Made by a program: the position numbers and the translations under genes. Positions 47,192 through 56,647 of a DNA stretch of 64,000 nt are shown in pieces. Position 1 is the first letter of the stretch. Each line of letters opens with the position of its first letter. Location: positions 2,046,001-2,110,000 of the forward strand of contig NZ_CAJGZP010000001.1 of assembly GCF_904846155.1 (NCBI RefSeq). The letters run 5' to 3'. The notes beneath the pieces are model-generated. The model was not told the DNA's origin. It saw only the letters and a program-made list of their open reading frames with translations, and did not search any database. This stretch comes from Psychrobacter fulvigenes. GTDB lineage: Bacteria; Pseudomonadota; Gammaproteobacteria; Pseudomonadales; Moraxellaceae.

Positions 47192-48391
47192 ATGAAACAC
47201 AATCTTGAGGCGAGCTCAGATGCTCGTCGGACTCAGTATTTTCAAGTATTCTTGATGGGCGTCAGCGCATTTATTATGAATACCACAGAATTTGTTCCCG
47301 TCGCCTTATTAAGCGACATTGCCCAAGACTTTTCTATTACCACAGCAGAGACGGGCTGGATGCTGACGCTGTATGCGTGGATTGTCGCTGCCATGTCATT
47401 ACCGCTGATGCTACTGACCAGTCGATTTGAGCGTAAAAGCTTACTCTTAGGCTTGTTTGCGGTATTTATTGCCAGTCATGTGTTGTCCGTGTTTGCATGG
47501 AGCTTTGATGTACTGCTCATTAGCCGCGTAGGTATTGCACTATCGCATGCGATATTTTGGTCCATTACAGCCGCGATCGCCATACGCGTGGCACCTGAAG
47601 GCAAGAAGGCATTAGCACTTAGCGTACTTGCGACGGGTACCTCATTAGCGATGGTGCTAGGTGTGCCTTTAGGGCGCTTGGTCGGTCAATGGTTTGGTTG
47701 GCGCGCGACGTTTGGCGGTATTGGCGGTATTGCCTTTATCGTATTTGTGCTGCAAATGAGACTGTTGCCAACATTGCCGAGCATGTTTGAAGGCTCTTTT
47801 AGAAAAATTCCAGAACTGCTGAAAAACCCATTATTGGTCTGCTTGTATTTGCTCATCCTACTGGTCTTTACAGCGCACTATACCGCTTATTCTTATATCG
47901 AGCCTTTCATGCGTCAGGTCGGCTCAGTCAGCGAAAACTCGGCTACTTTTGTCCTGCTGCTGTTCGGTGTCGCAGGGATTGCAGGCAGTGTGATATTCAG
48001 TCGCTGGGGTGATAGGTTCAATACCAGATTGATGCTGATATCTACTGTTCTGATGCTCCTCTCTATGCTCGTGCTGTTGTATGCCGTGACCTCTATATGG
48101 GCGCTTAGTCTAATTGCCTTACTATGGGGTGCTGCGCTTATGCTGCTTATTATCTCCATGCAAGCTAAAGTCATTATGGTCGATGTCAATGCACAAGACA
48201 TGCTGATGTCGATGTTTTCAGGCATTATCAATTTGGGAATTGGTACGGGTGCGCTATTCGGCGGTTATGCGGTGACGCATCTCTCGATATCAAGCGTGGG
48301 CTATGTCGGGGCAGCTATCGCTAGTGCGGCGCTGCTACTGATGCTATTTATGATAAAGCGCTTTCCTGAGTTAAGTAAAAGACTCGGCTAG
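47192..48391 (+). CDS. sotB: MFS exporter, SotB/DHA1-like
   Basis: About 399 residues with 12 predicted membrane segments. The start of the carrier reads FLMGVSAFIMNTTEFVPVAL then LLSDIAQDFSITTAETGWML, typical of the SotB/YdeA sugar efflux subgroup (NTTEF, TAETGWM). The MFS motif A equivalent LTSRFERKSLLLG follows TM2, and LGVPLGRLVGQWFGWRATF marks TM5-TM6. These proteins export sugars such as arabinose or small drugs by proton antiport. ATG 47192 is chosen; TTG 47183 is an alternative and neither has a strong ribosome binding site. A terminator follows. Confidence 0.85.
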   Translation: MKHNLEASSDARRTQYFQVFLMGVSAFIMNTTEFVPVALLSDIAQDFSITTAETGWMLTLYAWIVAAMSLPLMLLTSRFERKSLLLGLFAVFIASHVLSVFAWSFDVLLISRVGIALSHAIFWSITAAIAIRVAPEGKKALALSVLATGTSLAMVLGVPLGRLVGQWFGWRATFGGIGGIAFIVFVLQMRLLPTLPSMFEGSFRKIPELLKNPLLVCLYLLILLVFTAHYTAYSYIEPFMRQVGSVSENSATFVLLLFGVAGIAGSVIFSRWGDRFNTRLMLISTVLMLLSMLVLLYAVTSIWALSLIALLWGAALMLLIISMQAKVIMVDVNAQDMLMSMFSGIINLGIGTGALFGGYAVTHLSISSVGYVGAAIASAALLLMLFMIKRFPELSKRLG

Positions 48392-48437
48392 CTTAAAAGC
48401 CAAAGTTGTAGCTAAAGTCAAATAGCAGCAATCAACA

Positions 48438-48470
48438 TGTCAGCCACTTTAATGGGCTGGCATTTTTTTT
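48438..48470 (+). terminator. Rho-independent terminator of the SotB-like gene
   Basis: TGTCAGCC and GGCTGGCA pair (one wobble) with a 9-nt loop and eight T residues. The rest of the gap 48392-48760 holds only the operator at 48517. Confidence 0.85.
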
Positions 48471-48516
48471 GGTGTTGCTTGTAAAAATCATTTCAACAAT
48501 CTAGTCAAATACTAAT

Positions 48517-48530
48517 TGAACGAACGTTCA
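48517..48530. promoter_or_regulatory. TetR-type operator, site 1
   Basis: TGAACG-aa-CGTTCA, a 6-bp dyad with 2-nt spacer, about 230 bp upstream of the decayed MFS gene. The same half-sites occur at 49608, 49630 and, in a variant form, 63357. Confidence 0.65.
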
Positions 48531-48760
48531 GGTGAAGCTATACTCGTTTGAAATAGGCATGATTATTCATAGGGTATAGATACAATCAATTGCCATATCG
48601 GAAGAAACAGGTATCACAGCCTAGTTGACACAAATAGCTAAGCAAGGAGCGAAAGCTATATGAATAAGATTCAAAACAGGGAAGTATTTTTCTTCGATCT
48701 AAATAAAATTATGACGAGCATTACGAACTTTCGAATTCTTCAACTTATCGGAGATTCGTG

Positions 48761-49574
48761 ATGCATGATGAAATCATTCGACAAGAAGACCAAGATAGCA
48801 CTCCTCCTATCAGACTAGGCGGTTTAAATTATGCTTGGATTGTAGCCGCTACAGGCTCTATAGCAATGTTCTGTGGACTTGGCTTAGGACGATTTGCATT
48901 TGGTATGTTGCTACCATCAATGTCTTCTTCTTTGGGATTAAATTATACTCAAAGCGGAATATTGGGCTTCACTAACCTGATAGGATATCTGGTTGCCGTT
49001 CTTTTAAGCCCGCTCATTATACCTCGATTTGGTACTCGAATCACTGGTACTGCCAGCCTTCTCTTAATCGCCGTCTCTATGCTCGGTATGGCTTTTACCA
49101 CAAGCTTTCCCCTACTCTGCGCACTTTACGTATTGACTGGCATCGGTAGCGGTGGCGTGGTCTTACCGATGATGAGCGTGATGTCACATTGGTTCTTCCC
49201 TTCACATCGTGGGCTCGCCTTAGGACTCGTCATGGCAGGCCCTGGATTTGGCATTATTCTATCGGGCTTCGTCGTACCAAAACTCTTACCTACCTCTGGT
49301 CTACTGTCTTGGCAAATGGGTTGGCTTAGTGGTTTGGAGCGTGCCTGTCATTATGGCGGCCTGTGCTGGCGATTATTTTGGAGCTGCAGCGGCGGCAAGT
49401 GCGCTGGCGGCGCTGACTTTTGCCTTTTCGGGTGGACAGGCTCTTGGGCCAGTGGCAGCAGGTTATCTCGCAGAAATCACGGGAGACTTTAGCATCAGTT
49501 ATATGGTGTCTGGCATCGCAGCTTTTATCGCGATTGGACTTGCTTTGTTGTTACGTCCGCAAAAATCTGTTTAG
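48761..49574 (+). pseudogene. MFS transporter (YbfB/YjiJ-like) with internal deletion
   Basis: The first frame (from ATG 48761, RBS GGAG) encodes the N-terminal six-helix half: GLNYAWIVAATGSIAMFCGL, LGRFAFGMLLPSMSS and HWFFPSHRGLALGLVMAGPG. Near 49330 it runs out of frame, and the alternative frame supplies only the last helices (WSVPVIMAACAGDYFGAAAA, LTFAFSGGQALGPVAAGYLA) to 49574. About 130 central residues are missing compared with the roughly 400-residue family, so a deletion of about 400 bp plus a frame change destroyed it. It is not explained by a single-base sequencing error. A TetR-type operator upstream suggests it once belonged to the regulon of the nearby TetR gene. Confidence 0.85.
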
Positions 49575-49607
49575 TAAGAGGCCTTTTTATAGTTAACTCC
49601 AATTAAA

Positions 49608-49643
49608 TGAACGATTGCTCAAAACAACTTGAACGGTCGTTCA
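49608..49643. promoter_or_regulatory. Two TetR-type operators upstream of the GST gene
   Basis: TGAACGATTGCTCA (49608-49621) and TGAACGGTCGTTCA (49630-49643) lie 22 bp apart centre to centre, about two helix turns, 64-99 bp before the GST start. Two sites in phase suggest cooperative binding over the promoter. Confidence 0.7.
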
Positions 49644-49706
49644 TTTTTCTTTATAGTGGTTGTAAGACTAACACCTAAACCTTTCGAGCCGTCTAAGGAT
49701 ACCAAC

Positions 49707-50390
49707 ATGCTTAAGTTTTATTTTCACCAAACACCTAACCCTATGAAAGTGGCTCTTTATCTGATGGAGACAGGTTTAGCGTACGAATTAATGCCAATAG
49801 ATACCATGAAAGGTGAACAACATACGCCTGAGTACCGCGCGATTAATCCGAATGGTAAAACCCCAGCTATCGAAGATGATGGCAACCGTGTCTTTGATTC
49901 GACGGCTATTTTGATGTACTTAGCTGAAAAAACAGGCCTGCTGGCAGGAAAGCCAGAGGACCGAGGTGAAATGCTCTCATGGCTAATGTTTGTCGCGACT
50001 GGATTGGGCCCATTTTCTGGTCAATCTGTGCATTTTAGACATAAAGCACCCGAAAAAATACCTTATGCGATCAATCGCTATCTTCGTGAGGCTGAGCGTC
50101 ATTACGAGGTGCTAGATAAGCATATGGAAGACCGTGAATATGTAGTTGGTAACGACTACTCTATTGCTGATATCTCCGCTTGGGGCTGGGTCGATAAAGC
50201 AACGTTTGTATTAGGCGAAGAAGGATTAAACAATTACCCTAACCTCAAACGTTGGTTTGCTAGTATAAACGCTCGTCCTGCGGTAGATAAAGCGCGCAAT
50301 ATTGCTAAAGACTTTCAGTTCAAATCTGACTTTGATGACGCAGCTGCACGTGCCCTCTATCCACAAAACTTTGCGAAAAACGCTGAATAG
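49707..50390 (+). CDS. Glutathione S-transferase (YfcG/YghU relative)
   Basis: A 227-residue cytosolic GST. N-terminal thioredoxin-like domain: FYFHQTPNPMKVALYLMETG, NPNGKTPAIEDDG (cis-Pro) and VFDSTAILMYLAEKTG (Glu/Asp-Ser glutathione contacts). C-terminal domain: YVVGNDYSIADISAWGWVDK. It lacks an active-site Tyr or Cys at the usual spot; TPNP.. matches the Nu-type disulfide reductases such as YfcG. ATG 49707 with AAGGA upstream is chosen over a longer frame to 49629 that would overlap the operators. It is 26 bp from the next GST gene, so the two are cotranscribed. Confidence 0.9.
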   Translation: MLKFYFHQTPNPMKVALYLMETGLAYELMPIDTMKGEQHTPEYRAINPNGKTPAIEDDGNRVFDSTAILMYLAEKTGLLAGKPEDRGEMLSWLMFVATGLGPFSGQSVHFRHKAPEKIPYAINRYLREAERHYEVLDKHMEDREYVVGNDYSIADISAWGWVDKATFVLGEEGLNNYPNLKRWFASINARPAVDKARNIAKDFQFKSDFDDAAARALYPQNFAKNAE

Positions 50391-50416
50391 CCACAGACAT
50401 AAGAATAGGAATAATA

Positions 50417-51274
50417 ATGGAAAACCAATATATACCCCCAAAAATCTGGACGCATGACGCAGAGAGTGGCGGTAAGTGGGCCAGTGTGAATCGTCCCGTT
50501 TCAGGTGCTACCCATGAGAAAGAATTACCAGTGGGCAAACATGCTTTGCAACTGTACTCAATGGGCACGCCTAACGGTCAAAAAGTCACTATCATGCTAG
50601 AAGAGTTATTAGCATTAGGCAAAGACGCAGAATATGACGCCCATATGATTAATATAGGCGAAGGCGATCAGTTTTCATCAGGCTTTGTAGATATCAATCC
50701 TAACTCTAAAATCCCAGCTTTCGTTGATTACTCTGGCACTGAGCCTGAAGCGGTATTTGAATCTGCTTCTATTTTAGTTTATCTTGCTGAAAAGTTTGGG
50801 GTCTTGTTACCTGAAAAAGGCAGCAAACGTACCCAGGTCTTTAACTGGTTATTTTGGTTACATGGTTCTGCGCCCTACTTAGGGGGCGGTTTCGGGCATT
50901 TTTACGCTTATGTACCCGAAAAGTTTGAATATGCCATCAATCGCTTTACAATGGAAACCAAGCGCCAGTTAGACGTGCTCGATAAGCAATTGGCAAAAAA
51001 TGAATTTATTGCTGGTGATGAGTACAGTATTGCTGATATTGCCACTTGGCCTTGGTATGGCAACTTGGTGTTGGGTAATCAGTATGAGGCAAAGGACTTT
51101 TTGCAAGTCGATGATTACACCCATGTCCAGCGCTGGGCAAAAGCCATCTTAGCGCGACCAGCCGTACAGCGTGGCCGCATCGTTAACCGTACTCACGGTG
51201 AACAATGGGAACAACTGGAAAATCGCCATAGTGCGACAGATATCGATAAAGTGTTGGCGTTAAAACCAGAATAA
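50417..51274 (+). CDS. yghU: Glutathione-dependent disulfide-bond oxidoreductase (YghU-like GST)
   Basis: A 285-residue Nu-class GST. The extended N-terminus YIPPKIWTHDAESGGKWASV is typical of YghU. The thioredoxin fold has LYSMGTPNGQKVTIMLEELL (Thr-Pro-Asn at the active site), NPNSKIPAFVDY and VFESASILVYLAEKFG; the C-terminal domain has FIAGDEYSIADIATWPWYG. Such enzymes reduce small disulfides with two bound glutathiones. It probably forms an operon with the preceding GST gene and is followed by a TetR gene, giving a thiol-stress cassette. Confidence 0.92.
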   Translation: MENQYIPPKIWTHDAESGGKWASVNRPVSGATHEKELPVGKHALQLYSMGTPNGQKVTIMLEELLALGKDAEYDAHMINIGEGDQFSSGFVDINPNSKIPAFVDYSGTEPEAVFESASILVYLAEKFGVLLPEKGSKRTQVFNWLFWLHGSAPYLGGGFGHFYAYVPEKFEYAINRFTMETKRQLDVLDKQLAKNEFIAGDEYSIADIATWPWYGNLVLGNQYEAKDFLQVDDYTHVQRWAKAILARPAVQRGRIVNRTHGEQWEQLENRHSATDIDKVLALKPE

Positions 51275-51334
51275 TCAGTTATTAACAATGGCATATTCTG
51301 ACTAAAAGATGAATTTGACCACACATCGTAAATA

Positions 51335-51387
51335 AAAACCAAGTGACAGGTTATCAATTCCAAATGATAATAGTGTGACTTGGTTTT
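51335..51387. other. Two-tier hairpin between yghU and the TetR gene
   Basis: AAAACCAAGT (51335-51344) pairs with ACTTGGTTTT (51378-51387), and within the loop TTATCA (51351-51356) pairs with TGATAA (51365-51370). The T-rich exit could terminate the GST transcript or attenuate read-through to the regulator. Confidence 0.6.
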
Positions 51388-51456
51388 CCAAATTTTATGA
51401 CACAGTTTTAATAAAACAATAGTTTTGATAAGACAATAGCTTTCAAGGTGAAAATT

Positions 51457-52041
51457 ATGAGTGCACAAGCGAAGTTTAATCGTGATGATGTCATCGAAAA
51501 AGCCAAAAATCTCTATTGGGAAAAGGGCTATCACGCCACCTCTATGAGAAATCTGCAAGATGTCGTTGATATGCGCCCCGGTAGTATTTATGCCGCTTTT
51601 GGTAATAAAGACAATTTGTTTAAAGAGGCATTAAATCGCTATGCGGAAGAAGGTGCTGCAAATCTTGCCAATAGTATTGCCCAAGAAAAAACAGTAATTT
51701 CTGGCCTAAAACGCTTCATTCGTAGCGTCACTGTTTGTAGCAAAGGCACTGCACCCAGCGGTATGTGCATGGTAGTCAAAACCATTGGTGAGCTCACGCA
51801 AAACGATAGTCCAGATTTGCTTGCTCACGCGACAAGCATTTTAGAACGTGTTGAATCCTCTTTTGTTAAGACCTTTCAGCAAGCCATTAATAATGGTGAA
51901 ATTAGCAGTGATAAAGATCCAGCTGAACTGGCCCGCTACTTTCAAATTCAAGTCATAGGTCTGAGAACTTATGCGCAAGTGAGCAGTGATACGGATGCGG
52001 TAGAAAAGTACATTGATGGTATATTCGAAGGTATTCTTTAA
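51457..52041 (+). CDS. TetR-family transcriptional regulator
   Basis: A 194-residue regulator. N-terminal helix-turn-helix (about 8-52): DDVIEKAKNLYWEKGYHATS, MRNLQDVVDMRPGSIYAAFG, NKDNLFKEALNRY. The C-terminal domain with GTAPSGMCMVVKTIGEL carries a Cys pair around VCSKGTAPSGMC that could sense thiol stress (inference). It follows the two GST genes on the same strand. Dyads TGAACG-N2-CGTTCA upstream of the GST operon, the MFS pseudogene and the gene at 63478 are its best candidate operators. ATG 51457 with AAGGTG upstream is chosen over GTG 51448. Confidence 0.9.
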   Translation: MSAQAKFNRDDVIEKAKNLYWEKGYHATSMRNLQDVVDMRPGSIYAAFGNKDNLFKEALNRYAEEGAANLANSIAQEKTVISGLKRFIRSVTVCSKGTAPSGMCMVVKTIGELTQNDSPDLLAHATSILERVESSFVKTFQQAINNGEISSDKDPAELARYFQIQVIGLRTYAQVSSDTDAVEKYIDGIFEGIL

Positions 52042-52077
52042 GAAGGTATTTTCTAATAAGATATCTACTAATCTTAT

Positions 52078-52854
52078 TTAGCGTTTAGCATTCAAAGTAT
52101 CACTTTCAATCAGCCCATCTACCAGATTGATGGTACGATCACAGGAAGCTGACAATCGTGGATCATGTGTGACCAAAAGCACACCACAGTCGCGCTCACG
52201 ATTGACCTTACGGAACAGCTCAAACACTTCAGCAGCCGTCACTGTATCCAAATTGCCAGTCGGTTCATCCGCTAATAGTAATGCAGGGTCAGTGATAAGC
52301 GCCCGAGCAATGGCCACTCGCTGTTGTTGCCCACCCGAAAGCTCGTTCGGCTTAGTATCAGCAAACTTCTCAAGCCCAACCGCAGCCAGCAAGCCTCGTG
52401 CTTTTTGTATGGCGTATTTATCTGGTCGGCCTCGGGTCAACATCAGTGGCATGAGTACATTGTCTATCGCTGTAAACGCTTGAATCAAATGATGAAACTG
52501 AAACACAAAACCAATGCTATTACCACGTAGCGCGGTACGTCCAACGTCATCCATGTCGCTAGTCGGCTGACCGAGCAGATAGAGCTCACCACTGGTCGGC
52601 TTATCGAGCAGCCCAAGCACGTTTAGCAGAGTACTTTTACCAGAGCCAGAAGGGCCGATCAGTGCCGCAAAGTCACTGTTATCGATGCGTAAGTCGATGC
52701 CATGTAACACCTCTATCTCATTAGGTTGGCCGATGTTATAAGATTTACGCAACGCCTCTAAACGCAGGACTTCATGAGTGTCGTTAGCCTTATTATCGGG
52801 CATAAAGTTATCAGGCATAGAAGTAGGCTCATTTTTGGACTCATTATTAGACAT
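52078..52854 (-). CDS. ABC transporter ATP-binding protein (LolD/MacB type)
   Basis: A 258-residue ATPase. Walker A GPSGSGKSTLLNVLG (about 67-81), Q-loop IGFVFQFHHLIQAF, signature LSGGQQQRVAIARAL (about 163-177), Walker B LLLADEPTGNLD and switch His in LLVTHDPRL are all intact. It belongs to the FtsE/LolD/MacB group that powers mechanotransmission permeases. It is last of a three-gene operon, overlapping the permease gene by 8 bp, with an adaptor gene upstream. Such ABC-permease-adaptor sets export peptides, lipids or macrolides; cargo not inferable. Confidence 0.92.
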   Translation of the reverse strand: MSNNESKNEPTSMPDNFMPDNKANDTHEVLRLEALRKSYNIGQPNEIEVLHGIDLRIDNSDFAALIGPSGSGKSTLLNVLGLLDKPTSGELYLLGQPTSDMDDVGRTALRGNSIGFVFQFHHLIQAFTAIDNVLMPLMLTRGRPDKYAIQKARGLLAAVGLEKFADTKPNELSGGQQQRVAIARALITDPALLLADEPTGNLDTVTAAEVFELFRKVNRERDCGVLLVTHDPRLSASCDRTINLVDGLIESDTLNAKR

Positions 52855-54079
52855 AGCGAATGGCCACCACCGGATCTAGTGCTGCTGCCCGCCGTGAAGG
52901 TATAGCAGCCGCTAATACGCCTGTGAGCGTTGCTAACAGCATTGCCAACAACACTAGCTCTATAGACACGGTTATATAAAACAAGCTTGGGCCAAAGGTA
53001 TTAAACCCCCATATCAGTATATAACTGGCAGCACTGCCCAGTACCGATCCAAGCAAGCCAAATACAGCGCCTTGAATTAAGAATATTCGTAAGATTTGCT
53101 GACGGGTTGCGCCAGTGGCACGCAAAATCCCAATCTCTCTAGTGCGCTGTACGACACTAACAGATAGCACACTCGCAATACCAAAGGCGACCGAGATGGC
53201 CACAAAGACAATAATCATATTGGTAGATAAGCTTTGCGCAGAAAGTCCACTCATCAATTGTGCATTGGTCTTAATCCAGCTTTCAGCCTGCAATGAGGTC
53301 AAGCGCCCTACTTGTTCTGCGATATCTTCTGCCGCAAAGATATCTTCAACGGTCAAATCAATGACGGTGACCCCACCCGGCAGACTGAGTAATGACTGGG
53401 CTTGCTTTAGATCCAGATAAACATAACGAGCATCCAACTCGCGCACGCCCAGCTCAAATATACCTGCGACGTTGACCACGGTGTTGTCTTGTTGACCCGT
53501 ATCGAGTCGCAGCTTACTACCCACTTGCACACCGAGATCTTTGGCAAGCTCACTGCCAATCATGACATTGTCAGCGCCAACACGTAACTGACCACTGATT
53601 AGGTAGTCTTCGAGCGGTATGATTTTTTGATAACGTGCAAGCTCGGTTCCGACCAGCACTACCGACTCTAGTGCTTCACCACGCCTGACAAAGGCTGGGC
53701 CTGATACTATTGGTGATACGGCATTCAGTATGGGTAATTGATCCAAGGTTTCGGTTATTTGCTGCCAGTTATTAATTGAGCGTAAGCGCTGCGGCCTTTT
53801 ATCTTCTTGAATCAGCTGCACTGTACCTGTTTCTGATGGGGCTGGTGGCGCTACTTGATTGACTTCATCTGGTGATACCAAGCGAATATGTGACTGACTA
53901 CCAAGGGTGCTGTCTATCAAATTGGCTTGCAACCCTTGGATCAGAGCAGTAATAAATACGATCACCGCCACGCCGATGGCGACCCCTACCGTTATCATGA
54001 GCGACTGTACCCGCCCCTCGCGTAAAAAACTGAGCGCAATGGTTGCGTCAATCCATAGTCGCCCAAAGAGGTTTTTCAC
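52847..54079 (-). CDS. ABC transporter permease (MacB/LolC-FtsX type)
   Basis: A 410-residue membrane protein with the MacB-like plan: one N-terminal membrane segment ([20 protein letters not shown], about 24-43), a large periplasmic domain (about 50-280) and three C-terminal membrane segments beginning at [20 protein letters not shown]. The cytoplasmic coupling region [20 protein letters not shown] and the closing [20 protein letters not shown] are family hallmarks. It overlaps the adaptor gene by 4 bp (ATGA) and the ATPase gene by 8 bp, so translation is coupled. Confidence 0.9.
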   Translation of the reverse strand: MKNLFGRLWIDATIALSFLREGRVQSLMITVGVAIGVAVIVFITALIQGLQANLIDSTLGSQSHIRLVSPDEVNQVAPPAPSETGTVQLIQEDKRPQRLRSINNWQQITETLDQLPILNAVSPIVSGPAFVRRGEALESVVLVGTELARYQKIIPLEDYLISGQLRVGADNVMIGSELAKDLGVQVGSKLRLDTGQQDNTVVNVAGIFELGVRELDARYVYLDLKQAQSLLSLPGGVTVIDLTVEDIFAAEDIAEQVGRLTSLQAESWIKTNAQLMSGLSAQSLSTNMIIVFVAISVAFGIASVLSVSVVQRTREIGILRATGATRQQILRIFLIQGAVFGLLGSVLGSAASYILIWGFNTFGPSLFYITVSIELVLLAMLLATLTGVLAAAIPSRRAAALDPVVAIRYV

Positions 54080-55398
54080 TGTGAATTCACCGATGCTTCT
54101 TTCTGAGGAGCCTGCTCATCACTAATTAGACCCTCGCTACTGGAATCTATGCTACTTAAAGCGCTACTGTTTGAATCGCTGGTATTTGCATCAATAATAC
54201 TAACCACAAACGGCATGTCTTTTGCTACAACTCGTACTCGCTCACCATTGGCTAAAGAGGAAGTTGCATCGGCCATTACTTGGTCGCCTGCACTCAATCC
54301 TGCGACAATCTCTGACATGGCCAAACCGCGTAAGCCCAAGGTTACCTGCTGACGTTGTACCTTGCCGTCACGCAATAATAGTACGATTGCCTTGTCCGCT
54401 TGGACATTTGCTAAAGCATCATTGGCAATCACTAGCGCCTGCTCGCGGCGGCCTGTTTCGATATTTACTGATACCGTCATGTCCTGACGCAAAAACTCAG
54501 GCACTGGCTCAACGCTTAATCTCACCTCAACCGTGCCACGCTGCGGGTCAATGCTCGGTGCGATGAAGTTAATACGAGCAGGAAAGGGACGCTCTGGATA
54601 AGCATCAGCAATGGCAATAGCATTTTGCTGTAGTGCCAACCGCGATAAGTTGCGCTCATCAAGCGGCACATGGATTTCTGTGCTGCCATCAAGTGCAATG
54701 GTGAATAAGGTACGCCCGGGCTGGACAAAATCGCCAGGCTCTACATCACGGGTCAATACCGTGCCTGATACCTCGCTACGTACTTCAGTTTTGTTGAGCT
54801 GAGCTTGCAGGGCCGCCAAGCGTTCACGAAGTAGCGCTTCTTCCACCCCGCCAGCGGCTAGCGCTTGCGCTCTTAGACGTGCTGCCTCCAGAATAGTGCG
54901 GGCGACGTTTTCAGCCTGTACCGCCTGCTCCATCTCTTCAGCCGATATCGCTGAAATCGCTGCCAACTCGCGCCTGCGGGCGACGTCACGGCTAGCTTGT
55001 GCCAACTGTACTTTCGCTCTGTCTAACTCGACTAGCGCTTGTGGCCGCGTACTACTTGCCAGTGCTTGCAGCTCGGTTTGTGCTTGGCGTACTTGAGCTG
55101 CGATATCATCTGAACTTAGTACCAGCAATAAATCACCTTTGGCAACTCGATCACCCTCCTGTACCAAGCGCTCAAGTACCACGCCAGAGACCTCACTGCC
55201 CACTTGCGTGCGCGACACTGTCACTACTTGACCTGTCGCAACTACTGTCTGTACTAATGGCATAGATACAGCGGTATAGCTTTGCACTAATGGCCCTTGC
55301 CACCAACGAAATACTGCAAAACCCACGGCTAGCATCAGTAGTATGATCACAAGCACAGATTTATAGCCTATAGCGCGCAATAGGTTTCTCCAGTTCAC
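54076..55398 (-). CDS. Periplasmic adaptor (HlyD/MacA family membrane fusion protein)
   Basis: A 440-residue protein with an N-terminal anchor (SVLVIILLMLAVGFAVF, about 15-31). The barrel-sandwich half VVATGQVVTVSRTQVGSEVS and its partner EVSGTVLTRDVEPGDFVQPG enclose a helical hairpin rich in Ala/Gln/Glu (about 105-205). Beta-barrel and membrane-proximal domains follow, then a Ser/Glu-rich tail. It would link the permease to an outer-membrane exit duct (TolC type), which is not encoded here. It is the first gene of the operon. Confidence 0.9.
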   Translation of the reverse strand: MNWRNLLRAIGYKSVLVIILLMLAVGFAVFRWWQGPLVQSYTAVSMPLVQTVVATGQVVTVSRTQVGSEVSGVVLERLVQEGDRVAKGDLLLVLSSDDIAAQVRQAQTELQALASSTRPQALVELDRAKVQLAQASRDVARRRELAAISAISAEEMEQAVQAENVARTILEAARLRAQALAAGGVEEALLRERLAALQAQLNKTEVRSEVSGTVLTRDVEPGDFVQPGRTLFTIALDGSTEIHVPLDERNLSRLALQQNAIAIADAYPERPFPARINFIAPSIDPQRGTVEVRLSVEPVPEFLRQDMTVSVNIETGRREQALVIANDALANVQADKAIVLLLRDGKVQRQQVTLGLRGLAMSEIVAGLSAGDQVMADATSSLANGERVRVVAKDMPFVVSIIDANTSDSNSSALSSIDSSSEGLISDEQAPQKEASVNSQ

Positions 55399-55529
55399 AT
55401 TAACAGCAGGTATATCGCTAAAAACTTTAAAATAAGTACAGTGTTGACTTCACCATGATAGACGTCACTTGCAGTGTTGTAAATCAGGATTTTATATGTC
55501 TAGTCGGATTTGAGCACAGGCTTTCAACG

Positions 55530-56390
55530 TTAATCTTTTTGCTTACCTAACAGCTCCATACAACGCTGAATCACAGGCGCGTCAACCATTTCACCGTCTA
55601 CTTTAAACACTGCTTGCCCACTGCGCTGATACTCCTCTACCACACGCTGAGCAAACTCAATCTCAGCAGCTGTCGGCTTAAGCGCTTGCTGCACTATAGC
55701 CACTTGCTTGGGATGAATACAAAGCATCCCTGACATGCCCATCTGCGACCACAGCTGTACGCGAGCACTCAAGCCGTCGCTATCATTAAAATCAGGATAA
55801 ACAGTGTCAATAGGCGGCGATAGTTGATTGATTTTTGAAGTAAGGATGAGTTGATAGCGAATTTGATTGGCCACGATATCCGCTGCTGACGTCCCTACTT
55901 GCACTCGCAAATCATTGCATAAATCCAAAAAGCCATAACTAAACGCGACCAGCCCTGACGCCTTGGCCATGACATCGACTTGATACAAGCCAATGGCGCT
56001 TTCTATCAACGCAATCACTGGCAAACCTGTACGCTGATAAAACTGTTCAATATCTATAGCTTGCTCGGCTTTAGACAGTATCACGCCTGCCAGATTGGAC
56101 AGCTGCTGACAAAGCTGCACATCTTTGGCAAACTCATCACTCCCTGCTTTATTTATGCGCACCCAAACCGCTTGATAATCGGCACTATCATGATAATTTT
56201 TTAGACCGTCACGGGCTTGGGCTTTGTCTGTTTGCGCAACCGCATCTTCTAAATCAACAATCACAGCATCCGCACCACTGGCAAAGGCTTTGGCGACCAG
56301 CGCCATTCTTGTGGCAGGCACAAACAGCCATGTCTTGTTATGAGCAGTACTGGCTAAATTATTATTGATATTATTAATAGGTGCTTGCAT
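55530..56390 (-). CDS. HpcH/HpaI-fold CoA ester lyase (CitE-like)
   Basis: A 286-residue TIM-barrel protein. LFVPATRMALVAKAFASGAD at the N-terminus, VIVDLEDAVAQTDKAQAR (Mg2+-binding Asp/Glu), IALIESAIGLYQVDVMAKA, FSYGFLDLCNDLR and GMSGMLCIHPKQVAIVQQAL are the CitE/malyl-CoA lyase blocks. Stand-alone homologues act as citramalyl-CoA, malyl-CoA or 3-hydroxy-3-methylglutaryl-CoA-type lyases or thioesterases. No citrate lyase subunits are adjacent, so citrate fermentation is unlikely. It follows NhaC by about 260 bp with a terminator between. Confidence 0.85.
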   Translation of the reverse strand: MQAPINNINNNLASTAHNKTWLFVPATRMALVAKAFASGADAVIVDLEDAVAQTDKAQARDGLKNYHDSADYQAVWVRINKAGSDEFAKDVQLCQQLSNLAGVILSKAEQAIDIEQFYQRTGLPVIALIESAIGLYQVDVMAKASGLVAFSYGFLDLCNDLRVQVGTSAADIVANQIRYQLILTSKINQLSPPIDTVYPDFNDSDGLSARVQLWSQMGMSGMLCIHPKQVAIVQQALKPTAAEIEFAQRVVEEYQRSGQAVFKVDGEMVDAPVIQRCMELLGKQKD

Positions 56391-56525
56391 GCGTACATCC
56401 TTCCTTAGACATAAATTCTACAATATGAGTAAATCAGCTTAGTGTCTTTTGACTCTAACAGACACTGAGCCTGAACAGAACAACCAAACGTTACAACCTT
56501 AAAACAACCTTAAAATAACAGCTAA

Positions 56526-56556
56526 TAAAAAACCAGACAACATGATGCTGCCTGGC
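56526..56556 (-). terminator. Terminator after the NhaC gene
   Basis: On the minus strand CCAGGCA and TGTCTGG pair (one wobble) with a 9-nt loop and are followed by six T residues. Confidence 0.75.
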
Positions 56557-56647
56557 TTCGATGATAACAATATGAATATAGCATAGATTTATTTAGTCAT
56601 TAGCGCAAAACGTGTCTTTAAGATAAGAAACGCTATCTCTTGACTAA

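Noticed and set aside
46985-47200. Minus-strand frame of 71 codons upstream of and overlapping the SotB-like gene start
   Set aside because: No ribosome binding site, overlaps the start of a well-supported gene on the other strand, and no recognisable family.
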